64,000 nt of DNA. Origin: Sphingomonas sp. Leaf34. GTDB taxonomy: Bacteria; Pseudomonadota; Alphaproteobacteria; Sphingomonadales; Sphingomonadaceae. The stretch is taken from assembly GCF_001421805.1 (NCBI RefSeq), contig NZ_LMLC01000004.1, positions 558,001-622,000 on the forward strand. Reading direction: 5' to 3'. The position numbers and the translations under genes were made by a program. The notes below the pieces were generated by a model. The model worked only from the letters and a program-made list of their open reading frames with translations. It made no database searches and was not told the origin of the DNA. Shown piece after piece: positions 36,025 through 45,778 of the stretch. Each line of letters opens with the position of its first letter. The first letter of the stretch is position 1.

Positions 36025-39000
36025 ATGCGATTTGCTAGACTGTGGGCGGCGCTCGCGATCGTTGTTGCACCGGTTGCCGCGTTCGGTGGCGGTAAGCCGC
36101 ATGTGACGCTGGCCACGCCCAACCTATCGGATGGCGCGATCGCCCGGTTTACCGTGCGGTTCAGCGATGCGATCGTACCGTTAGGTGATCCGCGTGCCGC
36201 TTCGCCGCTCAAGGTCGAATGCGCGGTGCCGGGCGAGGGGCGCTGGGCCGATCCGCAGGCCTATGTCTGGGAGTTCGCGCAACCCTTGCCCGGTGGTACG
36301 CGCTGCACGCTGGCGACGCGCGATGGCCTCAAGAGCGCTGCGGGCTACGCGGTCGATGCGGACAGTTTCACCGTCGATGCAGGCGGCCCCGTCGCGCGCG
36401 CCGTGATGCCGGGCTATGGCGATATCGAGGAGGACCAGGTCTTCCTCGTCGCCGCGAACATGCCCGCGACGCGGATGTCGATCGCGGCGAACGCCTATTG
36501 CGCGGTCGACGGGATCGGCGAGAAGATCGCGGTCGACGTGCTCGCGCCCGATCTGCCGGCCAAGCTGCTCGCTGGCATGGGCGATGCCTATCAGCTCGGC
36601 AATTTCCTCGACAGTGCAGGGCTGCCCAAGACGCTCCCCAGCGATCCGGCGCTCAGCCAGCGCGCGCTCGCCGGCGTCACCGCGCTCAAATGCCGTCGAC
36701 CGTTGCCGCCGGGCCGTGACATGGCGCTGGTCTGGGGCGCCAATATCGCCAGCGGGGGGGGCAAGCTGGCCGGCGCGGACCAGCGGTTCGATTTCACGGT
36801 TCGCAAACCCTTTACCGCGCGCTTCGAATGCTCGCGCGTCAACACCGCGGCTGGATGCAGCCCGGTCGAAAAGGCCTATCTCCGCTTTTCCGCACCGATC
36901 CCGATGAGCGCCGCGACCGCGATCCGCTTGACGCTGGCGGATGGCAAGACGATCGCACCGGTCTTTGCCGACGACGACAAGCGCCGCGCGACGATCGAAC
37001 AGGTGACCTTCGCCGCGCCGTTACCAGTCGCGACGCGCGCCACGTTGTCGGTGCCGGCCGATCTTAAGGACGAGAGCGGCCGTATCCTTGCGAACCGCGA
37101 GCGCTTTCCGCTCGAGGTAAAGTTCGACGAGGCACCGCCGCTGGTGAAATTCGCGGCCGACTTCGGCATCCTCGAGGCGAAGCAGGGTGGCGTGCTGCCC
37201 GTCACCGTCCGCAACGTCGAACCCTCGTTGCAGGGGCAGGCCGCGGGCATCGGTGGCCAGCGGTTGCGCGTCGCCGGCACCGATGGCGAGATCGCCGCGT
37301 GGCTGCGCCGCGTCGAGGATGCCGGCAAGACCGACATCCAGACGATCGAGCGCAAGGGGGCCGAGCCGCTCCTGATCAACCATACCGGCGAGAAACCGAT
37401 GTTGTTCGGGGGCGGCAGCGGAGTCGGCAACGGGGGCGGGGGCGCGGGCGACCCGTTCAAGCTGGACCTGCCGGGCAAGGGCAAGGATTTCGAGGTCGTC
37501 GGCCTGCCGCTCGGCAAGCCCGGCTTCTACGTCGTCGAACTCGCGAGCCCGACGCTCGGTCGCGCCCTGCTCGGGCGCAACGTGCCGCGCTACGTCGCCA
37601 GCGCCGCGCTGGTTACCGATCTCGCGGTCCATTTCGAATGGGGCCGCGATCGTTCTCTCGCCTGGGTCACGCGGCTGTCGACCGGCAAACCGGTGGCGAA
37701 CGCGGTGGTGCAGGTCAGCGACAGCTGCACCGGCAAGCCACTCGCGCGCGGTGCGACCGACAAGACCGGCGGCCTGATGGTCGCACGCGGCCTGCCCGAG
37801 CCGGAGACCTATGGCAGTTGCAAAGGCGAGGGCGGGGCGCATCCGTTGATGATCTCGGCGCGCAGCGGCGACGATTTCAGCTTTACCCTGACCGACTGGG
37901 GCGAGGGCATCCGCCCCTATGACTTCGACCTGCCGTACGGCTATTCGGCGGCGACCGACATGATCCACACCGTGTTCGATCGCGCGCTGGTTCGCCAGGG
38001 CGAGACGATCCACATGAAGCACATCCTGCGCCGCCCCGACGCGCGCGGCTTTTCGCTGGCGCCGGGCTTCACCGGCACGCTCAGGCTGTCGCATCGCGGA
38101 TCCGACACGCAGTTCGAGATGCCCGTGACGATCGGCGCGAACGGCACCGGCGAGACGGTCTGGACCGCCCCCAAGGGCGCGCCGATGGGCGATTACGACC
38201 TCGTCTTCGTGGTCGGCGATACCACCACCGAATCCGCCCAGTCGTTCAAGGTCGACGAATACCGCCTGCCGACGATGCGCGCGAGCGTGACCGGGCCGAA
38301 GACTGCGCTGGTCAAACCGCGCACGGCGCAACTCGATCTGTTCGCCGGGTATCTGTCGGGCGGCGGCGCAGCGAACCTGCCGGTCAACGTCCGCATCGGT
38401 TGGTTCGCGCATAGCGCCACGCCGACCGGCTACGACGCATACAGCTTCGGCGGCGATGCGATCGCGGAAGGCGTCAAGCAGCTCGACGGCGAGGGGGAGG
38501 ATGCCAAGACGCCTCTGCCGCCGACCCAGATGCTGCCGGCGACGCTCGGCACCGACGGCACGCGCCGGATGACCGTCGACATGCCGCAGACGCTGCCCGG
38601 CACCGCGGACATGCAGATCGAGATGGACTATCGCGACGCGAACGGTGAGACGCTGACCGCGTCGAAATCGATCCCGGTCTATGCCGCGGGCGTCCAGCTT
38701 GGCGTCGCGGCCGACGGCTGGATGATGCGCGCGGACGATCTGCGTCTGCGCTTCGTCGCGCTTGATACCGATGGCAAGCCGATCAAGGGGCAAAAGCTGT
38801 CGGTCGCGTTCTACAGTCGCCAGATCCTGACCGCGCGGCGGCGGTTGATCGGCGGGTTCTACGCCTATGACAACCGGATGCGGACGACCAAGCTGTCCGC
38901 GTCGTGCAGCGCCACGACCGACGCGCAGGGGCTTGCGCAGTGCAAGGCGGACCCCGGCGTCTCGGGAGAGATCTATGCGGTGGCCACGTCCACCGATGCC

Positions 39001-41796
39001 GACGGCAATGTCGCGCGCTCGGTCAAATCGGTGTGGCTCGCGGGCGACGACGATTGGTGGTTCGGCGGCGACAATGGTGACCGGATGGACGTCGTCCCCG
39101 AAAAGCTCGCTTATGCATCGGGCGAGACCGCACGGTTCCAGGTGCGGATGCCGTTCCGCGCGGCGACCGCACTGGTCAGCGTCGAGCGCGAGGGGGTGTT
39201 GTCGAGTTTCGTCACGGAATTGTCGGGCAAGGACCCGGTGATCGAGGTGCCGATGGACGCGGCCTATGCGCCCGACGTCTATGTCTCGGTGCTGGTCGTG
39301 CGCGGCCGTGTCGAGAGCGGGTTCTGGAGCTGGGTGCACCGTATCGCGCGGACGCTCGGCCTGTCGGACACGCCCGAGGAGGCGCAGGAACCGACTGCGT
39401 TGGTCGATCTCGCCAAGCCCGCCTATCGCCTCGGCATCGCCAAGGTGAAGGTCGGCTGGGAAGGCCATACGCTCGGCGTCGCGGTCAAGGCGGACCGCGA
39501 ACGTTATGCGCCGCGGGGTACCGCCAACGTCCTCGTCCAGGTGAAGAAGCCGGACGGCAGCCCGGCGCGCGAGGCCGATGTCGCGTTCGCGGCGGTCGAC
39601 AAGGCGTTGCTCCAGCTCGCGCCGAACGACAGCTGGAACATCCTCGAGGCGATGATGGGCGATCGTCCGTTGTCGGTGCTGACCGCGACCGCGCAGATGC
39701 AAGTCGTCGGCAAACGCCATTATGGACGCAAGGCACTCGAAGCAGGCGGCGGCGGTGGTGGCGGCGACCTGTCGGGGCTCAACCGCGAAAACTTCCAGCC
39801 GGTGCTGCTGTGGAAGGGGCATGTGCCGCTCGACGCGCAAGGGCGCGCGCGCATCGCAGTGCCGTTGTCGGATGCACTGTCGTCGTTCCAGCTCGTCGCG
39901 ATCGCCACCGATGGCGCGCAGGCGTTCGGCACCGGCAGCACCGATATCCGCACCGCGCAGGATCTGTCGCTCTATGCGGGTCTGCCGCCACTGGTCCGAT
40001 CGGGCGATTTCTACGGGGCGCGGTTCACGCTGCGCAACGGATCGGACCGCCCGATGACGGTGACCGCGAGCGTCGACGTCGTCCCGCGGATCGCGCAGGG
40101 CAAGCCGCTGACCGTCACCATTCCAGCGGGCGGCGCCGCACCGGTCGCCTGGAACCTCACCGCGCCCGCCGGGATCGACACGCTGCGCTGGCGGGTCAGC
40201 GCGAAAAGCGACGATGGCCGTGCCGCCGATCAACTGACGGTCACGCAAGACGTCATTTCGGCGGTGCCGACCGAGATCTGGGCGGCGACGCTCGCGCATG
40301 TCGGCGACGATACGATGATCCCGATCGCACCGCCGGCCGGCGCGTTGCCGGGACGGGGCAGCGTCGACATCCGCCTCGCCGATACGCTGGCGCCGTCGCT
40401 CGCGGGCGTGCGCGATTACATGGCGCGCTATCCGTTCAACTGTTTCGAACAGCGGCTGTCGCGGATCATCGTGCTGGGCGACATGGCGGGCTGGACGGGG
40501 TTGGCAGGCGAAATTCCGACCTATCAGGCGCCCGACGGATTGCTGCGCTATTTCCCGGGTGACAGCCTGCAGGGGTCGGAGGCGCTTACCGCCTATGTCC
40601 TGTCCATCGCGGGGGCGGCAAACCTGTCGCTGCCGCCGGTGCAGCGCGCGCGGATGATCGAGGCGATGAAGGCGGTGCTCGATGGACGGCTGCGTCGCGA
40701 GGATTATGGCGATGTCCGCCTGACCAAGATCGCGGCGCTGTCGGCACTGGCGCGGCAGGGTGAGGCGACGTCGGCGATGTTCGGCCAGATCGGGATGACG
40801 CCCGCCGACATGCCGACCGCGAGCCTGGCCGATTATATTGCGGCGCTCGATGCGATCCCCGGCACCTCGACCGAAGCGAAGGCGCAGGCCGAGGCGGTGT
40901 TGCGGACCCGGCTGGTGTTCGAGGGCACCCGGCTGGATCTGTCGGATTCGGCCAACGCGTCCTGGTGGCTGATGTCGTCGCCGGACGAGGCCGCGAACAA
41001 GGTCACCGCCGCGGTGCTCGGCCGGCCCGGCTGGCAGGACGATGCGCCGCGGCTGATGGTCGGCACGGCGCTGCGCCAGTCGCGCGGGCATTGGGACACG
41101 ACGACCGCCAATGCGTGGGGGGCGATCGCCGCGCGTCGCTTTGCGCAGATCTATCCGGCGCAGGCCGTCACCGGTGCGACGATGCTGTCCTATGGCGGGC
41201 GCAGCATCGCGCGCGGCTGGCCCTTGGCGGAGGCGGCACGGTCGACGGCGTTCCCGCTCGCGGCGGCGGGGCCGCTGCGGCTGGCGCAGGCGGGCGGCGC
41301 GGGGCCATGGGCGACCGTATCCGTCTCGGCGGCGGTGCCGCTCAAGCAACCGCTGTTCGCCGGGTATCGCCTGACGCGGAAGGTCGAGGTCGTGCAGGCG
41401 CGCAACAAAGCGCGGCTGACGACAGGCGACGTGCTGCGCGTGACGCTGACGGTCGAGGCGAGCGCCGAGCGGAACTGGGTTGCGATCAGCGATCCCGTGC
41501 CCGCGGGTGCGACGGTGATCGGCGATCTCGGCGGGCAATCGCAACTGCTCCAGCAGGGCGGCGACAGTGAAGGGGGCGAAAGTGAAGGCGGCGGGCCGAG
41601 CTATGTCGAGCGCGGGCGCGATACGTGGCGCGCCTATTTCGCATGGCTGCCCAAGGGCACCGCCACCGTGTCGTACACGCTGCGGTTGAACGGCGCCGGT
41701 CGGTTCCAGATGCCGCCGAGCCGGGTCGAGGCAATGTATTCGCCGGCGATCCATGCGGCGGTGCCGAATCAGACGATGGTCGTCGCGGATCGATGA
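36025..41796 (+). CDS. Bacterial alpha-2-macroglobulin with intact thioester motif
   Basis: A 1923-residue secreted protein with a Sec signal peptide (about residues 1-20; no lipobox cysteine, unlike E. coli YfhM). It has a long run of macroglobulin-type beta domains, and the bait-region/MG7 area contains DYRLPTMRASVTGP and QTRQGETI-type A2M sequence (VRQGETIHMKHILRRP). The thioester motif is CFEQ at Cys1473 in YPFNCFEQR, followed by the alpha-helical TED. A glycine-rich patch (GGGGGGDLSG) and QAFGTGSTDIRTAQDL precede it. Such proteins trap proteases in the periplasm and are thought to protect the envelope. The stop overlaps the pbpC start, reproducing the widely conserved A2M-PBP1C pair. Confidence 0.93.
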   Translation: MRFARLWAALAIVVAPVAAFGGGKPHVTLATPNLSDGAIARFTVRFSDAIVPLGDPRAASPLKVECAVPGEGRWADPQAYVWEFAQPLPGGTRCTLATRDGLKSAAGYAVDADSFTVDAGGPVARAVMPGYGDIEEDQVFLVAANMPATRMSIAANAYCAVDGIGEKIAVDVLAPDLPAKLLAGMGDAYQLGNFLDSAGLPKTLPSDPALSQRALAGVTALKCRRPLPPGRDMALVWGANIASGGGKLAGADQRFDFTVRKPFTARFECSRVNTAAGCSPVEKAYLRFSAPIPMSAATAIRLTLADGKTIAPVFADDDKRRATIEQVTFAAPLPVATRATLSVPADLKDESGRILANRERFPLEVKFDEAPPLVKFAADFGILEAKQGGVLPVTVRNVEPSLQGQAAGIGGQRLRVAGTDGEIAAWLRRVEDAGKTDIQTIERKGAEPLLINHTGEKPMLFGGGSGVGNGGGGAGDPFKLDLPGKGKDFEVVGLPLGKPGFYVVELASPTLGRALLGRNVPRYVASAALVTDLAVHFEWGRDRSLAWVTRLSTGKPVANAVVQVSDSCTGKPLARGATDKTGGLMVARGLPEPETYGSCKGEGGAHPLMISARSGDDFSFTLTDWGEGIRPYDFDLPYGYSAATDMIHTVFDRALVRQGETIHMKHILRRPDARGFSLAPGFTGTLRLSHRGSDTQFEMPVTIGANGTGETVWTAPKGAPMGDYDLVFVVGDTTTESAQSFKVDEYRLPTMRASVTGPKTALVKPRTAQLDLFAGYLSGGGAANLPVNVRIGWFAHSATPTGYDAYSFGGDAIAEGVKQLDGEGEDAKTPLPPTQMLPATLGTDGTRRMTVDMPQTLPGTADMQIEMDYRDANGETLTASKSIPVYAAGVQLGVAADGWMMRADDLRLRFVALDTDGKPIKGQKLSVAFYSRQILTARRRLIGGFYAYDNRMRTTKLSASCSATTDAQGLAQCKADPGVSGEIYAVATSTDADGNVARSVKSVWLAGDDDWWFGGDNGDRMDVVPEKLAYASGETARFQVRMPFRAATALVSVEREGVLSSFVTELSGKDPVIEVPMDAAYAPDVYVSVLVVRGRVESGFWSWVHRIARTLGLSDTPEEAQEPTALVDLAKPAYRLGIAKVKVGWEGHTLGVAVKADRERYAPRGTANVLVQVKKPDGSPAREADVAFAAVDKALLQLAPNDSWNILEAMMGDRPLSVLTATAQMQVVGKRHYGRKALEAGGGGGGGDLSGLNRENFQPVLLWKGHVPLDAQGRARIAVPLSDALSSFQLVAIATDGAQAFGTGSTDIRTAQDLSLYAGLPPLVRSGDFYGARFTLRNGSDRPMTVTASVDVVPRIAQGKPLTVTIPAGGAAPVAWNLTAPAGIDTLRWRVSAKSDDGRAADQLTVTQDVISAVPTEIWAATLAHVGDDTMIPIAPPAGALPGRGSVDIRLADTLAPSLAGVRDYMARYPFNCFEQRLSRIIVLGDMAGWTGLAGEIPTYQAPDGLLRYFPGDSLQGSEALTAYVLSIAGAANLSLPPVQRARMIEAMKAVLDGRLRREDYGDVRLTKIAALSALARQGEATSAMFGQIGMTPADMPTASLADYIAALDAIPGTSTEAKAQAEAVLRTRLVFEGTRLDLSDSANASWWLMSSPDEAANKVTAAVLGRPGWQDDAPRLMVGTALRQSRGHWDTTTANAWGAIAARRFAQIYPAQAVTGATMLSYGGRSIARGWPLAEAARSTAFPLAAAGPLRLAQAGGAGPWATVSVSAAVPLKQPLFAGYRLTRKVEVVQARNKARLTTGDVLRVTLTVEASAERNWVAISDPVPAGATVIGDLGGQSQLLQQGGDSEGGESEGGGPSYVERGRDTWRAYFAWLPKGTATVSYTLRLNGAGRFQMPPSRVEAMYSPAIHAAVPNQTMVVADR

Positions 41797-43898
41797 CGCA
41801 GCGCGCGGCGCTCGCCGGATTGCTGGTGCTGATCCTCGTGGCGGTCGGGTGCGACTGGGCGACGTTCCCGCCGCCCCTGCCGGGCTATGCGCAGGTCCGC
41901 GCGGCGTGGAAACCGTCCGAGGCGTGGTTGTACGATCGTCACGGCGTGCTGATCGACAGCGCGCGCGTCAATTTCGCGGCAAGGCGCTTGGCGTGGGTGC
42001 CGCTCGGCCAGATCGCGCCGGTAGTGCCCGCCACCGTGGTCGCGGCAGAGGACGCGCGGTTTCGTAGCCATGGCGGGGTGGATTGGCTCGCAGTGCTCGG
42101 GTCGCTCCGGTCGCGCGCGAAAGGGGAGCGCGGCAGGGGCGCGAGCACGCTGTCGATGCAGGTCGCCGCGTTCCTGTCGCCGACGCTCGCCATGCCCGGC
42201 GCGCGGGGCTGGCGCGACAAGCTGCGCCAGATGCGCGCGGCGCAAGCGCTGGAGATGACCTGGAGCAAGGACCAGATCCTCGAGACGTATCTCAACCTCG
42301 CGCCGTTCCGCGGCGAGGCGCAGGGGATCGGCGCGGCGGCACTGTCGCTGTTCGGCAAGACCCCGGCGGCGCTGGCGCGCGACGACTCGCTGCTGCTGAC
42401 CGCTTTACTTCCCGATCCGCAGGCGTCCGCGGACCGGATCGCCGCGCGGGCGTGCAGGATCGGCGGCGAGGGCGATTGCGCGCGGTTTGCCAGCGAGGCG
42501 GCGTCGATGCTCGGACCGGCGCGGACGTTGGCGCTCGATCCCGGTCTCGCGCCGCATCTCGCCGATCGGCTGCTCACCAAGCCGGGGCTGCGGATCACGA
42601 CGACGCTCGATGCCGCGATCCAGCGCCGTGTCGCCGCCGCGCTGCGTCGCCAGCTCCAGGGGCTAGGCGGGTCGCGCGCGCGCGACGGCGCGGCGGTGGT
42701 GATCGACAATGCGACCGGCGACGTGCTTGCCTATGTCGGCGGGATCGGCGGCGCATCGACGGCGCCGGCGGTTGATGCCGCGAACGCGTATCGCCAGGCG
42801 GGATCGACGCTGAAGCCGTTCCTCTACGCGCAGGCGATCGAGCGCGGCTATCTGACGCCGGCCTCAGTGCTCGACGACTCGCCGGTCCAACTCGACACCG
42901 CATCGGGGCTGTACGTTCCACAGAATTACGATCGCGGGTTCAAGGGGCGTGTGTCGGTGCGCAGCGCGCTGGCGGGATCGCTCAACGTGCCCGCGGTGCG
43001 GACGCTGCTGCTCGTGGGGGTTGAGCCGTTTCGCGACCGGTTATGGGATACGGGGTATCGGGGCCTGGTCGAGGATGGTGACTATTATGGGTTCAGCCTC
43101 GCGCTCGGATCGGCCGAAGTGACCTTGCTCGAACAGGCCGACGCGTACCGATCGCTCGCCAATGGCGGACGCTGGTCGCCGCTACGACTGACGGTCGATG
43201 CCCCGCGCAGCACCGCCCGCCGGGTCACGACGCCGGCGGCAGCCTGGATCGTCGCCGACATGATGGCCGATCCCAACGCGCGGGCGGCCACGTTCGGGCT
43301 GGATTCGGCGCTCAGGTTGCCGTTCTGGACCGCGGTGAAGACGGGCACGTCGAAAGGCATGCGCGACAATTGGTGCGTTGGCTTCTCGCAGCGCTACACG
43401 GTCGCCGTCTGGGTCGGCAACGTCGAGGGCGATCCGATGCGCGCGGTTTCGGGTACGAGCGGCGCGGCGCCGGTCTGGCGCGACGTCATGCTCGCGCTCG
43501 ATCGCGACGAAGACGCAGGCCCGTCGATGCCGGCCGGCGTCGAGCGCCGACGCATCGCCTTTGCCGACGCGATCGAGCAGCCGCGGCTCGAATATTTCCT
43601 GCGCGGCACCGGTCAGTCGCTGATCGCCGCGGCGCCCGCCACTGCGCGCCGTGCGCGGATCGTCAATCCCGCTTCGGGTAGCGTCTATGCGATCGACCCC
43701 GATATCCCCGCCGGCCGTCAGCGTCTGGCGATCGAGACGACCGGCGATGTCCGCGCCCACCACGTCTTCCTCGACGATCGCGACCTCGGCCCCGCCGCCC
43801 AGCAATTGCTGTTCTTTGCCCCGCCGGGCCGCCACCGGCTGCGACTTGTCGACGCCGCCGGTCGTGCCGCCGATCAGGTCATCGTCACGATCCGGTAA
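41793..43898 (+). CDS. pbpC: Penicillin-binding protein 1C
   Basis: A 701-residue bifunctional peptidoglycan synthase starting at ATG 41793 (ATGA overlap with the A2M gene). It has an N-terminal membrane anchor (LAGLLVLILVAVGCDW) and a GT51 transglycosylase domain with catalytic Glu86 in AAEDARFRSHGGVD and GASTLSMQVA. The transpeptidase domain has STLK at 338-341, SLN in AGSLNVPA and KTGT from Lys516. A C-terminal BiPBP_C beta domain covers about the last 85 residues. It polymerises and cross-links glycan strands in the periplasm, presumably in repair. Coupling to alpha-2-macroglobulin suggests joint defence of the envelope after breach. The cysteine in the anchor is only a weak lipobox. Confidence 0.94.
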   Translation: MTQRAALAGLLVLILVAVGCDWATFPPPLPGYAQVRAAWKPSEAWLYDRHGVLIDSARVNFAARRLAWVPLGQIAPVVPATVVAAEDARFRSHGGVDWLAVLGSLRSRAKGERGRGASTLSMQVAAFLSPTLAMPGARGWRDKLRQMRAAQALEMTWSKDQILETYLNLAPFRGEAQGIGAAALSLFGKTPAALARDDSLLLTALLPDPQASADRIAARACRIGGEGDCARFASEAASMLGPARTLALDPGLAPHLADRLLTKPGLRITTTLDAAIQRRVAAALRRQLQGLGGSRARDGAAVVIDNATGDVLAYVGGIGGASTAPAVDAANAYRQAGSTLKPFLYAQAIERGYLTPASVLDDSPVQLDTASGLYVPQNYDRGFKGRVSVRSALAGSLNVPAVRTLLLVGVEPFRDRLWDTGYRGLVEDGDYYGFSLALGSAEVTLLEQADAYRSLANGGRWSPLRLTVDAPRSTARRVTTPAAAWIVADMMADPNARAATFGLDSALRLPFWTAVKTGTSKGMRDNWCVGFSQRYTVAVWVGNVEGDPMRAVSGTSGAAPVWRDVMLALDRDEDAGPSMPAGVERRRIAFADAIEQPRLEYFLRGTGQSLIAAAPATARRARIVNPASGSVYAIDPDIPAGRQRLAIETTGDVRAHHVFLDDRDLGPAAQQLLFFAPPGRHRLRLVDAAGRAADQVIVTIR

Positions 43899-44312
43899 AG
43901 TTTCGTCTGGCCAGCGACGCTGCGCCCGCTGCACGCGTTGCCGCAGACCGCGCTCACTGCCGACATCTGCCGGTGATGCGCGACCGGCGGTGATGTTGAC
44001 GCCAGCCGATCCCACATCAGCGTGATCGACATCGAGGTGCTGACCCGGCATCACATCGCGGTCCAGCGGGCAATCGCACAGGCTTGATGCCCCTGTGCTG
44101 CTCAAAAATTCTTGAAGTCAGGCCGGCTGCAGGAATGGATATGTCGAGCACCAATCCGACGAGATGGAAACGGCGGTGGCGCGCATAGTTAAGCGCCTGA
44201 GGGACCGGCGCTGGCCTGCTATCCGCCATGACCGCTGCCCGGTCGTGTCGCTAGTCTTCGTCGCCTACGCGGCGATCCGACATATACGCGCTTTGGCCGA
44301 TACGTGCCGAGC
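43899..44312. other. Convergent intergenic region
   Basis: Lies between pbpC and the minus-strand GntR gene. No terminator with a T run and no gene recognised. Confidence 0.4.
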
Positions 44313-45041
44313 CTAAGCGATCACCCGGCGCGCCTCGATGCCCATTGCATATTCCGTGTCGCGTTGGGCCTGATGAATCAGCGCACGCGTGGCATCGCGT
44401 GCGCCGATCGCATCGCTATTGGCGATCGCCTCGAATAACGCGCGGTGTTCCGGCAACGGGTCGCGCGGGTGTTTTTCATGTCGATATTTGAAGAACGTCG
44501 TCCAGCGGACTGCGGCGGCGATGCTTGCGGACAGGCTGACCAGAAGTTCGTTCTCGGTTGCTTGCAGGATCAGGGCATGGAACTCGTAGTCGGCCGAACG
44601 GCCCGTCTCGCTCGACAGTCCGTGCTGTGCCATCGTTTCGAGGGCGTGGCCCATTCCCGACAATTGCCGCGCGGTGCGGCCGGCCGCTGCAAGTTCCGCC
44701 GCGGCAGGCTCGACGATCAGGCGCAATTGAAACAGGCTGCGTACGAACGGGAGCGGCGGCTCGCCATCGAACATCCAGCCAAGCATCTCCGGATCCAGCA
44801 GATTCCAATCATGCCGCTCACGGACTTTCGTGCCGATTTTTGGCCGACTTTCGACCAGTCCTTTGGCGGAGAGCATACGCAGCGCTTCTCGGATGACGCT
44901 GCGCGACACGCCGAAACTTCCGGCTAGATCGATTTCGCCCGGCAACAGGCTTCCCGGCTGATGCCGACCCGTGACGATCGCAACGCCGATGCTCTGTGCC
45001 AGCTTAACATGCGCCGGACGACCTCGTTTCCCAGCAGTCAT
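44313..45041 (-). CDS. FadR-subfamily GntR transcriptional regulator of the arabinan locus
   Basis: A 242-residue regulator from ATG 45041, chosen because GGAGAC lies five bases upstream; the frame is open 30 codons further but without a site. The N-terminal winged helix (QPGSLLPGEIDLAGSFGVSR, then VIREALRMLSAKGLVES) covers about residues 10-75. The C-terminal FCD ligand domain (about 95-230) has the helical pattern with candidate metal-binding histidines in YEFHALIL and PEHRALFEAI. FadR-type regulators answer to sugar acids or related metabolites. It is divergent from a GH51/GH43 operon, so control of arabinose-polymer use is likely. The effector is not known. Confidence 0.88.
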   Translation of the reverse strand: MTAGKRGRPAHVKLAQSIGVAIVTGRHQPGSLLPGEIDLAGSFGVSRSVIREALRMLSAKGLVESRPKIGTKVRERHDWNLLDPEMLGWMFDGEPPLPFVRSLFQLRLIVEPAAAELAAAGRTARQLSGMGHALETMAQHGLSSETGRSADYEFHALILQATENELLVSLSASIAAAVRWTTFFKYRHEKHPRDPLPEHRALFEAIANSDAIGARDATRALIHQAQRDTEYAMGIEARRVIA

Positions 45042-45149
45042 CACGTCTCCAAATTTAACGAGACTTACGCAGAGCCAATGGTGCGACGCAAGCGCGAGAC
45101 GAGTCCGAAAACGCGCCCGACACACTTGCACATTAAAAATCGGTTGCTA

Positions 45150-45160
45150 TTGTCGGACAA
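45150..45160. promoter_or_regulatory. Candidate GntR operator TTGTC-G-GACAA
   Basis: Perfect 5-bp arms around a single central base, 109 bp upstream of the GntR start and in the divergent region facing the arabinan genes. Short palindromes of this form are typical FadR-family operators. Assignment is by position and shape only. Confidence 0.5.
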
Positions 45161-45201
45161 GACATGGAGAAAATCCATGAAATGTGGGGAGGAGAGTGGC
45201 A

Positions 45202-45425
45202 TTGCGCCAACCGTCGATCTTGGCTGGCGTGGCCGCGACCGCGCTGCAGAACACCGGCTCCGCGTTGGCTGGGGCGGTGAGACTGCAAGCCATACATATC
45301 GAGCCGGAGCGAACCGATTGGCAGAATTCTGCAGGCTTTTGGCGCGGCAAACCGCGCGCGACTGGAACCCTGCTTACATCCGGCCGCGGCAAAACGCCGA
45401 CACAGTCGACGTATGCGGGATGTAG
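45202..45425 (+). pseudogene. Possible decayed TonB-dependent receptor start (signal peptide plus STN-like piece)
   Basis: A strong Shine-Dalgarno (GGAGGAG, 45189-45195) precedes TTG 45202, which opens a signal-peptide-like MRQPSILAGVAATALQN...ALAG and then AIHIEP. Near 45290 the resemblance passes to the -1/+2 frame, where AGANRLAEFCRLLARQTARD and NPAYIRPR look like a secretin/TonB N-terminal (STN) domain. The frame ends at TAG 45423-45425. No receptor body follows. This reads as the broken, truncated 5' end of a receptor gene that once stood directly behind the candidate operator. The evidence is resemblance by eye and could be chance. Confidence 0.3.
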
Positions 45426-45778
45426 GCATCGATCGTGGGCAGGGGCGCGCATCTTGCAGGCGAGAGATCGATCGTGATGAACATGCTTGCCTTCTCCTAT
45501 GACGATCTCGGCCGTTACTCGCCGGGCGGGCGGAAATCGACGAGGGGCGTGCCGCATGGACGTCGCACGCTATTGGCTGGCTGCGAGCAACCGGCGGTCG
45601 ACGGCAACTCCCCATGCAGCGCGTTCAGCGATCCGCTTGCGAAATCCCGGACAATGTCGTCGCTTGGGCCGATATCTGGGCCAACGCCTAGGTATCTCGC
45701 CCTTCACCTCACCCCGCTTACCGGCGAGCAAACCACCCTCGACAAGGCGCGCCCGGCGCGCGCATCGGAGACTGAATA
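45426..45778. other. Leader region before the GH51 gene
   Basis: No coding frame of good character on either strand. It may be the untranslated remainder of the region deleted with the presumed receptor gene. No terminator was recognised, so the arabinan genes may be transcribed from the promoter near 45150. Confidence 0.35.

Noticed and set aside
36756..36763. Eight-G run in the alpha-2-macroglobulin gene as a phase-variation tract
   Set aside because: Shorter than typical switching tracts and common by chance in such a large GC-rich gene; only the ten-G tract at 16489 was kept.
37021..41754. A 1577-codon open frame on the minus strand opposite the alpha-2-macroglobulin gene
   Set aside because: It is arginine/histidine/aspartate-rich shadow sequence caused by high GC and third-position bias of the true gene; no motif, signal or start site supports it.
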